Assembly: GCA_000499405.2 (NCBI GenBank) | Contig: HG738137.1 | Location: 8,569,609 to 8,633,608, forward strand | Source of the DNA: Onchocerca volvulus | Lineage: Eukaryota > Nematoda > Chromadorea > Rhabditida > Onchocercidae | Direction: 5' to 3' | DNA: 64,000 bases | Part shown: positions 25,601-37,611 of the stretch, one piece after another | Numbering within the stretch: position 1 is the first letter of the stretch | Layout: each line of letters opens with the position of its first letter | Notes under the pieces: generated by a model | The model's input: only the letters and a program-made list of their open reading frames with translations | The model's database searches: none | Told to the model about the DNA's origin: nothing | Position numbers and translations under genes: made by a program

Positions 25601-25904
25601 CATATGCTTCGCTTATCTATAAAAAAATAAACATGTAAATGTTCGTTGTTCATTTCTACACAACATTTCAAGTTCTTCATCGACTGATTTGAAATTTTCA
25701 TACAACGTTGCATTCAAATAGACGCGTGTTTAAGAACTTCCGGAGATTTAATATTTTGAACATTTTCATTTTTATTTATATAGACTAGCTGGATCGGCAT
25801 GCAAAGCGTCTTTGCAAATAAGTTTCTAATAATTTGGTAAAGTACCGGTAAATAAGAACCTAATAAGTATAAATAGAAGCAATTAATATCAACATAATCA
25901 AATA

Positions 25905-26290
25905 GCATAAAAAAACACTTGAATTTCTTGAAGCGATATTTAAATATTTGAAATATTTAAACCTAAAAGAAATTGTGATTTGCAAATGATAAAAATTGTG
26001 CATAAGCTAATATGACTTGATAAGAATCTAACGAAAATGGATTTTTAAGTGAAAGCAATTATTAAACAATTAATTAAATGGAACAAACAACACGATTAAA
26101 TTTCAATATTATCAATAGGTAATATAATTAAATCAAACAGAAGAAACACTTTGAATCTGTTGATAGCAATGTTAAATGTTTGAAATACTTAAGGACCTAA
26201 AAGAACATGATAATTATCCTCTATAAGTGACAAAAATGATAAAAAAAGTCACAAGCTAATTTGAATCTATTAGATTATTGATGAATCAAA
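25905..26290. repeat. Diverged 231-bp duplication
   Basis: AAACACTTGAATTTCTTGAA at 25913 and AAACACTTTGAATCTGTTGA at 26144 begin two segments that share the same order of blocks: TTTGAAATA(T/C)TTAA, then ACCTAAAAGAA, then AAAAATTGTGCATAAGCTAA versus AAAAAGTCACAAGCTAATTT. Similarity decays with indels. Confidence 0.6.
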
Positions 26291-27471
26291 TGCCAATTTC
26301 TTATCTTCTAAAATTGATACAGATATTATCGATAATTCCACTTTTTTTTTCCTTTTATATTTATTCACACATTCTTACTAAACAATCATAAAATGGTACA
26401 TCTAAAATTCTTGATTACGAGCATTGTAAACAAAATAATCAAATCAAATTATTCGTGATGTCAACAAAATAAATCAAATTATTCAAAAGCTTTTATTCAA
26501 AAATAAGCTCTCTATTACAAACTATATTTAAAGAAAAAAAAAAAAAAAACTAACAAATAGAACAAATGGAATGAAAAAAAAAAAATTATTTTTTCTGCAA
26601 GAATTTCATTTAGTTGAAAATTTCTGGAAATGAACTAGTGCTTTTGTAATGATTTCGTCTATTTCGCTCTTTAAAAATTTCACATTTTTCCTGTCAATAT
26701 TATCATCATTACTTTGATGCTTCAAACCAATTATTGAAACACAATTTACTCAACCATTTCTCTTCCTTTTTCCTCAAATTTTTCCCTCGTCTTTTCCAGT
26801 ATCCTATTTATCAACGAGCAATCAAAAAGCCCAGACTTTGATTTAATTTTGTTCGAAGCATTTACAAACCTTTAACAATGAATGTTCAGAGACAAATTCA
26901 TTCGGGATGAATGAAATGACTTATGTATATATTAGATGGAACATCACAATCATATATATATTTGAAATTCATTTCAAACAAAGTATACAACATCCCTTGT
27001 CCTATGAAAAACGAGCATTTTTGTCAAAAAAAAAAAGAAAAAAAGATTTTATATTCAAGCATAATATAAGTCAAGAATGATATAGTAAAATCCAAACATA
27101 TTATAAGTTTTTATATTCAAATATAGTATACGTTCTGATATACTTTTGCAAATGGAATAAAGTGTAACTTATTTCGAATGAGAAGTTAGAAAAATGAATA
27201 AATTAGAATTCTACAAATTATCATTTCTCCAAATCTTTGATAGCTATAAATTAGATAAGAGAATCCATTAAAAATCTAAATTATTAAAAAATAAAATTAC
27301 TAACGAAATAAAAATTCAATTTTTGCCAATGATAACACAACATTTCCTTTCACATATTTTCTTAGTTTTTTTTTTTTTTCAGATTTAGATTTCGATTTGT
27401 TAATCTCGTATATGGTGCTTTTGTATTCAAGGAGTAGTGAATTGAATTAGGTAATTCGAGATTTTAAACTT

Positions 27472-27565
27472 CATTTCAGTCAAGATTATCCAGCCGATTT
27501 CAGTAAGGATTATCCATGCGATTGATTTCTCATTTCAGGATTATTCATTTCAGTCAGGATTATCC
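27472..27565. promoter_or_regulatory. Cluster of GGATTATCC boxes, possible enhancer
   Basis: Four near-copies of ATTTCAGTCAGGATTATCCA lie within 94 bases (starting about 27472, 27496, 27531 and 27546), giving cores AGATTATCC, GGATTATCC, GGATTATTC and GGATTATCC, and ending in CACGTGACGTG. GGATTA (TAATCC on the other strand) is the known binding core of K50 homeodomain factors (Otx, Pitx, Goosecoid types), and the overlapping TTATCC is a GATA core. Whether any factor binds here is inference. Confidence 0.35.
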
Positions 27566-29299
27566 ACGTGACGTGAACTAAATACGTAATCGATAATCTA
27601 CTGAATTTTTGGGAAAAGCTTATGAAACCATTTCAATCAACTTAGATATACCTATATATAATGATGATCTATATCATGCTTGGTACAAATAAAATAAACA
27701 TCACTGATCATAAGAACTTCAACTACCTTATCATTGCTATATTCTCACAGCATAATAAGCATTAGCTATAATTATCATCACTATCAAAACAAATTTTGCC
27801 CAATGAAATTGCACATCAAATTACGACAAAAACAACATAATTGATATCATATATTTCAAAGATTCATAATTTCCGAATTTCTTCGATTTTTTGATCGAAA
27901 ATATGAAATACTTTGTTATTGATATCTATTGCTTGTATGTATACTTGGCTATGTAAATAAAAAAACTATTAAGTAATCCGAACTACCGGCTTAAATTTCA
28001 AAAGACTTTTGTAACTAGTTTTAAACAATCTATGCGCGATTACTGATTGCGTAAGAACTCGGTTCCTCTTGAAATATCTCTATTACCGGCAATTATTTAA
28101 TGGCAAATATTAAATAATATTTGATTTTACGAATATCACTTCAAAACAACCTTGAACATTTTCCCATGATATCATTCTGTTACTATTTAATCAAACAAAA
28201 CATTTTAACCGTCCCTTAAAAAGAGTAAAATGATACCATTGAGATGATGATGATGATGCAAACAGGTAGGTGCTATCACTTGCACAACAAATAGTCATAG
28301 ACTTCGGAAATTTATATCGTAACATTCCAAACACTTATGTAGTGATACTAACTACACAAGCAATTCTGACCTTTGAACTATCACATTTCATTCATCCTAT
28401 CAACATTATGTAGTACAAAACAAATATATCAAGGACAATATTTATAAACGATTCTGAAAAATATTACTCAACGACTTCGACATCTGGAAGCTTTCTTCTT
28501 TTCTTTTTTTCCATTCTTTCTCATTTTGAAACCCAAAAAGCCCTATAACTTACAGGAAAAAAAGAAAAAAAATCTTGAAACTTGCATCACAAAGAAGCGT
28601 TATATATTGAACAATTATGAATGATGCCAATCGATGATTGAAATCACCATATTTCAGACTCAAAATTATCAGCTTTTTCAAGTAAAAAAATAAAAATGTA
28701 TTTAATTGTAATTCCAAAATATGAATTAGGTTCAGAAAATCGAACAAAAATCACAAACAATACCGCCTCTGGGAAAAATGTAAGAAGAAAATTAAACGAG
28801 CTAATCATAAACTTAATAAATTGCTTAAAAATTATTAACCGAATGAATTAAATGGATATTAGAATATCAGGAATATGAAGATGACATAAAACGTTCTCTC
28901 CAAGAACAAAACACACTGAATAGTGAAAGATAAAATAAAGAAGGGAATCATTTAAATAAGTATCTCGTATTATTACCTCTTAAAATAAAAAAATTACTAG
29001 AAACTTTTTAATCCACTTAATGTGATCTATCCATCCCTAATTTTCAAAAAAAAAAAAACTTTTTTGATAGTGCTAAAGCGAATAATCCCAAAATGCAGAG
29101 TTCAAAATTTAAAAGATCAAAGATCAAAGACGTATTGAACAAAGAAACAATAAGATGGATTGGACAAAACACAAATGTCACGAAAGGAATAATAAAGTGG
29201 ACTGGACGAAACAAAATATCATGAAAAGAACAATAAATGGATTGAACAAAACACGATATCGCAGCTGTTGATTCAAAGAAATCAAAAATTCCACTTTCT

Positions 29300-32200
29300 T
29301 CAGGCCAAGAATTCGACCCCAATAACACGTCCTTCAACGGTGGTATTTTGAAGTGATTTACGGGCACGTTCTGCATCCGCTGCTACAGTAAAAGTAACTT
29401 TGGCACAGCCTGGTGCAATCATTTCCGTCAAATCTACTGGACCAAACTGTTGAACACGATCACGCACAATCTGCCATGTGTAATCCAAAGGAAGCTGAAA
29501 GCAGTGATTGTGTTGTGTTACTAATTGTTGATGGTAGTGTATTTTCTGATATATTTCAAACATAATTCAATGCATCGAGAGCAGAATCATACCAGCTTAA
29601 TGCTTTTTCGAGAACCAAAGATCGAAATACAGAAGTTATCCGGGAATATTAAAACGCCCAATCAAACTACCACTTCATTTGCTGAAATTTGGCAAAAGCA
29701 GAACTCACATTTTTAATGATAATCGAACGCGAACCACTGAAACTACCAACGCCACCGAATGTAGAATAACCAGAGTTGGAAGCCGAGAGAGATGCAGATG
29801 CCGATGTATAGGTGGATGAAAATGGCAGAACCGATGAAATACTGCTTGGCTGAAGACCTGTCACACCTTGATAGGCAGACTGACTAGTATATGCAGTTGA
29901 TGTGCTATCATAGGAATTATGGGATGTCGTCGAGGAGGTAAGAGATGAAATTATTGAAGAAACATCACCTAACGGTGCGCCATTTGCGCCCAAACCCATG
30001 CCAACTCCACGTAAACCTACAGGTAATTCCCCTTCTTTCCGATCATCAATTGGATCGAATTTATCCATTTTGACATTGATCTGACGATCAAAAACACGCT
30101 GATTGTTTAGCATTGAAATGGCTTGCACAGCTTCGATCGGATGAGTGAACTGTACGACAGCCATACCCTTACTTCGACCTTCTTTGTCTAATTGAAGATC
30201 AACCCATGTAACTTTGCCGGCCAATGAGAAATAATCCGTCACTCGTCCACTTTGTACGTTATACGGGAGCTAAATTTAAATATTTCTTTGAAAATATTAA
30301 AAACACAAAGCAAAATTACCTATGACTTCGGAAATTTGAACTTTGAATGCAAGATGAAAATCTGAATTATACTGCGGATTTATGAATGAGAAGAAATGTT
30401 GCAAATAACATATGAAACTAACGTTCGACACAAAAACACGATTGGTCAATGGCCCTGTAATATGAAGTTGTCGTAAAAATGCCGGACTAAGACCGTATGT
30501 TTCAAATTGCTCCTCCTGACGATTACGAGTGTCCAAATTCGATGCAGCAGTTCCGCCATGAAGACCGTTCAAAAAATCAACACCTGTGTCTTCCTTAACT
30601 TTTCGGAAAAATGCGACAGGATCCTGAACACATAAACATTTCAAAAATTTGAAAGATGAAGAATAGAATCTGCAGAATAGTGCGTAGCAAATAATAAACC
30701 AACTGATCCAAGAAATTTTGAACGCAGGGTAATTCTTGATTATTACCTAATACATTAACTGCAAAATTATCTCGGGAAAAATTCGATAGAACAACAACGG
30801 GAAAGAAAAGATCAGTAATAGCAACTTCAAATGAACTAATCAATTACTGGCCATATGAAAAAAAGGAATAACTTAGTTAAAGACCAACTATGGCATTTGC
30901 ATTCACATATCAAAATATGTTTTCAAAGAAGGAAAACGAGCAGAGAAGTTGGAAAGGAATCAAAAAGAAACCAATAATTAAAACGTAAAACATTCTATTC
31001 TTTTACAGCGAAGTTACTCGCTATAACTACAGATGTAGGATGAAAAATTGTGAGATAAATTAAGAATAGTGTATGAGTCACAAAATATTTACTCGAATTT
31101 CCTTTGCTGTAAGCAAACGATCATTCATTGGATAACGATGCAAAGCATCGACACAACGTTGAACTGATTCTTTTTCTCGAAACTCAACAACTGCTGCACC
31201 TTTCGATTTTCCCTTACGATCTTCCAGAAGCTCCACAAAATTAACCTAAATGACCAAAGTAGCTTTTTTTACTACTTCAGAGATGGAAGTTTTTTTCTCA
31301 TCAATATTACCTTAAGTTGTGTCATCAAATACATGTGTAATGATTCAACGAATGGTACTATCAAATTACTGAAAGACACTTTTCGAATGACTCAAACAAG
31401 CCGAAAAGACATCCTGATTGTGTTACTTTGCTCGCCAGAACATCGAAAACCTACATCAGTAAATTAAACCCATCATGATCGCTAATTCACAAACATCTCA
31501 AAAGATTGCATGTGCGACCATAACCAGAGGTCACGTGATTAACGGGTAAAACATGCTGCATTGAATGATCGAACTATCCTGATATTTAACAGGAGATATT
31601 CAGTTGACCCGCTGGATATTACAAGGCAGAACAATTTCATTATTACAAGCAAGAAAACCAGACGATATCATTCACCAGAATCAGCAGTACGGATATCCAG
31701 GTAAATTCAAAACCAAAAACCCAATAAAACTTTTCAAAATTTCATTCTGTCCCGAAAAATTGCATGCGATTAATTAAGCATCGAAATTAAGAAATACCGA
31801 CAAAAGCTTCTGAATGCAACTTCGCTATATTTTCAAATTAAATTGATATTACCAGGTGTACTTATGTGCGTGATCATAATCAAAATATTACCTCTGGACA
31901 CAGCGACAAATAATGTGAAAACCTGCAAAAGTCAAAGTCAAACTAGAAAACAGATCATACCTCACCAGCCTTTTCTCGAACCAAATCTTTTAGTTCCATC
32001 CAACGTACATCATATGGAATATTTGCGATGTAAACCATTCGGTCATTACGTACGCCACCGGCGCCGCCTCGACGACCATCTAAATTTATGCCAGAAGATG
32101 TCCAACGTGACTGTCTCACAGACAGATGAAATAAAGTTAAATGAAACAATGGCCGAATGTTTCAATGATGAAAAAGCAGCTATCCAGAAATTTGAAGAAA

Positions 32201-32976
32201 CAATCAGTGACTTGCCACACAAAAAAAAAGACTTCGAGATCAAGGAACTATATCGTGTTTCCAGCATTTGATCATAAAGTTATTTTTTCTAAACAATTCA
32301 ATAAATTTCAAATTTTGTTTTAGATATTGCCGACTGAAAACGAGAAAGTAAAGAATGTGAAACGACGGAAACTATATAATTTATGCCGCTATGATCATAA
32401 GATAAGAAGTGGCTCAAAGGTGAATCGAACAGTCGTATGACGCATGCATTTCATGTGGCACGCACTTATGACGACTGCTATCTAACGATAGCAACACTGT
32501 GAAAATCTCGAGACAAGAAAAATTTCAAAATACTCTTCGTATTTTAAAGTCTCTTCATTAATTAAATGGTAGTCACAAATACATTTGGAAAAAAAAAAAA
32601 ACCAAACGGGAAGTAACTTTGATTCCAAAAAAGTTCAATCACGGTGGAAAGCTGTACTCAAACATAACATCTTCAAATTTAATCCATATAAATTTACAAA
32701 CTCACCTCTATCTCGAAGTCTTCGCGGGCTACGATCACGACTGCCACCACGACGTTGACCACCAGCCGTTCGATCCGTACCACTTTCACGTCGTGACCAA
32801 CGTTCACTACCATTATTACCACTTCCATTACCACCACCGCTACTTTCAACTTCATTATTCATTCTCCAACGTTCGCTACCCGAATTTTCATTTTTTACAC
32901 GCCATCGATCACCTGCTCCTGTATCTTTGAACGAGCTTGGTGGAGAGAAATCTCGATCTAACAGCGATGAAGTCAT
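29300..32976 (-). CDS. hnRNP M / MYEF2-type RNA-binding protein, three RRMs
   Basis: Six exons in phase: 32976-32706, 32079-31961, 31245-31093, 30623-30423, 30269-29709, 29494-29300; 499 residues. The N-terminus (about 1-100) is low-complexity with Arg, Gly, Ser and Asn (RERWS/GGGNGSGN/RSPRR-like), typical of nuclear RNA-binding proteins. RRM1 (about 102-178) reads DRMVYIANIPYDVRWMELKD then EVNFVELLEDRKGKSKGAAV, very close to the first RRM of vertebrate hnRNP M and MYEF2 (IPYDxxWxxLKDLxREKxGEV). RRM2 (about 243-320) starts NRVFVSNLPYNVQSG and has GRSKGMAVVQF. A Ser/Thr/Tyr-rich linker (about 335-425) follows, then a degenerate RRM3 to the end (SIIIKNLPLDYTWQIVRDRV). The family regulates alternative splicing. 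It lies head-to-head with the TLS1-type gene, about 1.0 kb apart. Exon 2 uses the donor GTATGA at 31960; the nearer GTGAGG would break the frame. Confidence 0.93.
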
Positions 32977-34012
32977 CTTTCTGAAGCGAAATAATAAAAT
33001 TGATTAAAACATTAATTAAGCAACGGGTAGAGAAATCGATGATAGTAAACTAATTAGAAAATCCATTCTCAATGTTTAAGGAGAATCTCAGACAGGTCGG
33101 TGATAGTAGACCAATTAGAAAGTCCTCCTACTCTCGAAGAAGACCACAGGTGGGATTTACTAACGAAAGGAGGAAAGTTTTATGACGAGATTCGTCAAGT
33201 TTCAATAACACATATGAAACAAATACGTCATGTTTCGGGAGTTAAGTGAAGTTCCAAAATGATGCACTTCTACGTTGCGCTGCATTACACGCTGCATGCT
33301 AGGAAAATGAATATCATAATACTAACAATAAAACAATACATCCCGCCAGCTCACGCATTAGTGAGCCCAACCCAAATCCAATCGGATCAATCAATTGAAA
33401 GAGAATGGCAATTTACTCCTTCACCACCGGGCTAAGGGGACAAATAGCTTAAATTGGGTAAAATATTCGGTTAAAATGTTGAAGACCTAGTTGTCATTCC
33501 TTCCTTCGCTATTTCAGTTTGCGGGTTCTGTGATTTATTGGCAAGTCGCGGGGATATTATCAGGATGTTGTGTTAACAATTGCTTTAGTATGTAACGAAC
33601 AGTAGAAAAGTTACCGGAAGGCGGAATTCGAATTCATGAAATGCGAAATTTCCCGTGAACGTGGCAATTCATGAAAATCAGCATGAAAAGTCATTAATTT
33701 GAAACATTAGACATCTATAAATTGCGTTTCACTTGGAATCAATCGGATTATTCATTTTGGCAAATCATTCGTGCTTTACATTTACACTGAATATTACTAG
33801 TACGAATTGATTCGAGAAGCTGTGTTGTTGCTGTTTGACCGGAATTAAATCCGGATTTTGTCACGTATCGTGTTGTTTTTTCAGTAAATCCGATTTAAAT
33901 GATCGTAGATATATATGTTCTTATATTAACTATCATCATTCCACGCGTGTATTTTTTCAGTTAAAAAAGTTTCGATTCCAAGTTAAATTTCCAAAAATAG
34001 GAAATATTTCAA
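32977..34012. promoter_or_regulatory. Shared divergent promoter region
   Basis: Just over 1 kb between two start codons on opposite strands (hnRNP M-like to the left, TLS1-like to the right). Composition is more balanced than in most intergenic DNA here, with several C/G-containing stretches (for example GCGCTGCATTACACGCTGCA at 33277 and CACCACCGGGCTAAGGGGAC near 33422). A short duplicated block, GATAGTA(A/G)AC(T/C)AATTAGAAA, occurs near 33040 and 33102. No TATA box or SL acceptor could be assigned with confidence. Confidence 0.45.
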
Positions 34013-36755
34013 ATGTCTTTGTTCAAAAAACCAACGAAGAAGAAACAACGTCATTTACGTGAATGTTTGATCGATGAAGACACAGAGGAGGATGAAGCCG
34101 AAATCGCGTAAGATCATATTCTATGTATTTCTATGGAAATTTTATGGTTCTTATCTCTTCGCAATCCAAATACACTTAGCTTTCCCTTTCATAGATTCAT
34201 GGCTGAAACTGTCCTTGGATTTAGGTGAATTAAAAATAATACGATAATATTTTTGATATCTTTGTTCTGTGATGAAAATATCGGTGATGTTGTTGTTATA
34301 AATTTGAGTCAATCGAGAATAATGTAAGAAAGTTGGAAAATTGCCATCACAAGCAACATTTAAATATGATAAAGAATGAGTTATTTATTAATTTTTATTT
34401 AACATTACTTTTGCAATTCAAAGAAGGAAATTCAGGCGTAAATTAGAAGGTGTGAAAGAACTACAGGAAAGTCGTGCACGCAAAAATGGATTAAATGCTG
34501 TGGAATGCGCTTTGGGTAAAGAGCTTGCAGCAGAATTTATAGCAATGGATGACGATCCATTCCGACAACGTGGCGGTGGCATGCTTCGATTATCCGAAGG
34601 ACGCCAAGCTCAAATGTTAATTTTTTAATCCTTTTTTAAAAAGACTTTCGAGATATTAAAAACTTTTTGCTGACATTATGTGTTTGCCACTTTAAAAAAA
34701 TTTACAGCGCCATTTCGCATATTAAAACTTGCTATCTGGTGTTGAAGAATATACATTGATAAAATAATCGCAGCTGTCAGAAGATTAAATTAAATTGGCA
34801 ACAAGACATAGTAAATGATTTCAAGCTATTTATGCTGTGTTTAATTTTTAGGCATGCAGCAGATATTGAAGCTGGTATACGTGATCAATTCAAGAAAGAA
34901 AGTTTTCTAAGAGATGAACATGAAGAGATGTAGGTTTTGTTTAAGATATTACGATCTCTGTACTCGTTTAGACTTCTTTGGAGGATTGATTTAATAAAAA
35001 AAATCCGAAAAATTGGAACCTCGAAAGCATTTCGAACTTATTGCTAATTCAGCTCATCTTTCATATTAAAAGACTGTATGTCAAAAACTTCTGTTATATA
35101 ATTATCTTTCAGAAAACCATCGCATAACTCTGTCCAAAATTTACTGCATAATTTTATTTGAGATGCAATTGCGCTGCATCGTTTTATGAATCATGTACCT
35201 TTTGTGTATTTACCTTTTGTAGATACTTGATTTTTCTTATTAGAACCGTTTATTAGGCTCCTTTTAAGGCCATTATTTATTTATAGTATCATAATTTCGC
35301 TAAATTTTATTTTTTTTCTTAAATGTTAATTTTATTTAGTTTATTATGTTCTTTTTTTTATTGGGTTCTGAATTCTTTTAATTGTTTCATTAAACTAGCA
35401 TCATTACCGAATGTTATTTACTTGCTTCTTGTTAAGTAGGATATCAATATTCCATATTCTATTTTAAATTGCAGGAAAAAGTATGTGCAAGCGGAATTGC
35501 GCAAACGGAAAGCAGTTCAAGACTTGGAAAATAATGATGCAACAACGGTAGCTTTTTTTACGAGTAACATTGAATAAAAAACAAACACGTGTAAACTTTA
35601 CGTTTGTCGTTGGAGTAGATATCTTGCATATATGTATAATGTAAAATAGTTGAAAGTTATTTTCGTTAGTAAAATGAACTTCATAAATTTGTTATGGTTC
35701 ATTACAGTCTAAAATACCAAGTATGGAAGATACTCTTATGTGGAAAGCAGCGGAAAAAGTTCGCCTTTTCCGGAGTGAACGTAATGATGAGCTATTATCC
35801 AACCAAATGCTTGCTGGTATTCCTGAAGTGGATTTAGGCATTAAGTAATTTTTTATTTTCCTCTTATATTCATGTAGTAACTGCTGCATTCAATGGAATA
35901 GATATATTCTTTAATTATTCAAATTATGCATCAGTTTATCATGAAATGAAATTTTCTTTTCAGCCTCCTTTCCCGCTTTCCTCTGATGTATTATATTCAT
36001 TGATTTCAGTCATGCCAAAAATCAGAATAATTTTAATTGCACAATAAAGTTTGTATAATAATTTGAAATTTTAGTGCGAGAATGAGTAATATCATCGAGA
36101 CAGAAAAGAAAAAGAGCGAAATGCTGAAAGAAGTGGTTGAGAAAAGGCGAAATCTTGCTCAAGACAGTTTATTCAGTCAAGATCGTGCAAAAGATTTGGC
36201 AAAAGATTACGTACAGCATTCTATTTGTAAGCAGTTGATACTTCAGTTTATTCTTTTTATATTTCATATATATCAATATATATATTGATATATACTTTGC
36301 GTGGATATATATATATATATATATATATCCTATATTCGTAGATTTATGTGATTACTGTGACTAATTTTTTGAGTATCCTATCTGTCCTGATATCATTTTT
36401 ACGTCTCTCTAAAGGATTCCGTTATTCTTTAAAATCAATGTTCAAAATTTAGTTTTAATTTGTTACGCTGTTCAAGCTAATATTTTCAGTTTATATGGAA
36501 TCAACTACACGCCTTGGTCAAGAAGACTGGCGCAAAAAGTTGGAACGGCCTGATACTGAGGTAAATTAAGTTTCAATCATCTCGCAGAATTTTTTGAATG
36601 ATAGATCGAAGAGTTTCATTGATCTTTTATAACATTAATGAACTTAATTCTAAGAAATTCATTAAAATAGTTTTAAAATACTTTGATTTTAGGCTCAGGT
36701 GACGCTGACAGACGCAGACAGTTTAAGAGGTGACGCGTCAATACATCGTTTGTGA
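34013..36755 (+). CDS. TLS1 / C9orf78 (HCA59) family spliceosome-associated protein
   Basis: Eight exons in phase: 34013-34107, 34436-34615, 34852-34929, 35475-35547, 35708-35844, 36075-36226, 36490-36560, 36693-36755; 282 residues, close to the human protein (289). The order of conserved blocks matches the family: acidic patch (LIDEDTEEDEAEIARKLEGV), an RKNGLNAVECALGKE block, DDPFRQRGGGMLRLSEG, KYVQAELRKRK, then the hallmark ELLSNQMLAGIPEVDLGINA, and DYVQHSIFYMESTTR. Human C9orf78 and fission yeast Tls1 bind the U5 helicase Brr2 and affect splice-site choice; fission yeast Tls1 also affects telomeric silencing. The protein is charged and largely without predicted folded domains. Two AATAAA signals follow the stop at about 36762 and 36775. 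Confidence 0.93.
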
Positions 36756-36762
36756 TCAAATT

Positions 36763-36781
36763 AATAAAATATGAATAAAAT
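36763..36781 (+). terminator. Polyadenylation signals after the TLS1-like gene
   Basis: Two AATAAA hexamers occur within 26 bases after the stop codon, the usual cleavage-and-polyadenylation signal. A very short 3' UTR is implied. Confidence 0.5.
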
Positions 36782-37611
36782 TCAAATTTTCGAATAGATT
36801 TTCGTCTTTCAAGTTTTATGCACATAATATGAAACAGAAGCTTTGATATATCTATCTTGTGAATTGATCCTGCAGAGGAGATTACATTATATCAAAAATA
36901 AATTCCGAATTTCTTGTAATGTCAATGATTACGTGGAATTAGAATAACAAAAATATATTGACACACAACTTATTTTCGACGAAGATCACAAAGTTTGGAA
37001 TCATCAAAGGAAGAGATCTCTTAGCTCCTTATAATCAATAACATAGTGATAAGGAATTTGTCTTTTCGAAAATAGTCGATTGGTTACTTGACAAGGTCAT
37101 CGGACATTTTTCTTCTCCGACCATTTTGATGATAAAATTAGGACATACTCCTATGAGAGCAATAATTGACATTATTGAAGTGACGTTGTTGGTACCGTAG
37201 ATTCGAATCTGTTAAATGGTAAACATTCCCTTCCTTTCTTATATTTATTCAAAATTTCTCGAAATCCAAAAATTATATACTTTCAACTATTACAATTCAA
37301 CAAGTAATCATATTTCATTTAAATCGAAAGTTATAAACAATGAGAATTGTAGTTTCTTCGAATGAATCTAATAATAGATTTGAAAATTTAATTTTGAAAA
37401 AAAAAAAGATTTGAAATCACAATTACTAACCTTATCTGTTGAGTACTATCGCAGTAAGTTGAGAGGTAAATTGAACTTCTAGAAAAACCACGAAGTGTTG
37501 AATATTTGAATTATTAGATCGATCAGAGATTCGCTCTAATAAACAGGACCATTTCCTTTGGGTAAATGTCAGGTGAAGGAATTTCGAGAACATTTAATTT
37601 TCTTTTTCCAG
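36782..37611. other. Spacer holding the unresolved 5' end of the calmodulin-like gene
   Basis: No clear exon was found. A short open piece (GGACCATTTCCTTTGGGTAA and following codons at about 37546-37573, ending CAG then GTGAAGG) is in phase with the next exon and might be a small first coding exon, but it has no in-frame ATG. Confidence 0.3.

Larger units (their letters stand above)
21987..29299. other. Gene desert upstream of the forkhead gene
   Basis: About 7.3 kb between the forkhead start and the hnRNP M stop (both genes on the minus strand). It is the likely cis-regulatory region of the forkhead gene. It holds tandem arrays (22143-22250, 22329-22600), a 231-bp duplication (25905-26290), less A+T-rich islands (22740-22860, 23675-23765), an inverted octamer-like site (25800-25816), a CAAA run near 25455-25480, and a cluster of GGATTATCC boxes (27472-27565). 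The right end must contain the hnRNP M 3' UTR. No credible exon was found. Confidence 0.55.

Noticed and set aside
31843..32271. 142-codon plus-strand frame
   Set aside because: Antisense to exon 2 of the hnRNP M-like gene, whose minus-strand frame encodes a clear RRM.
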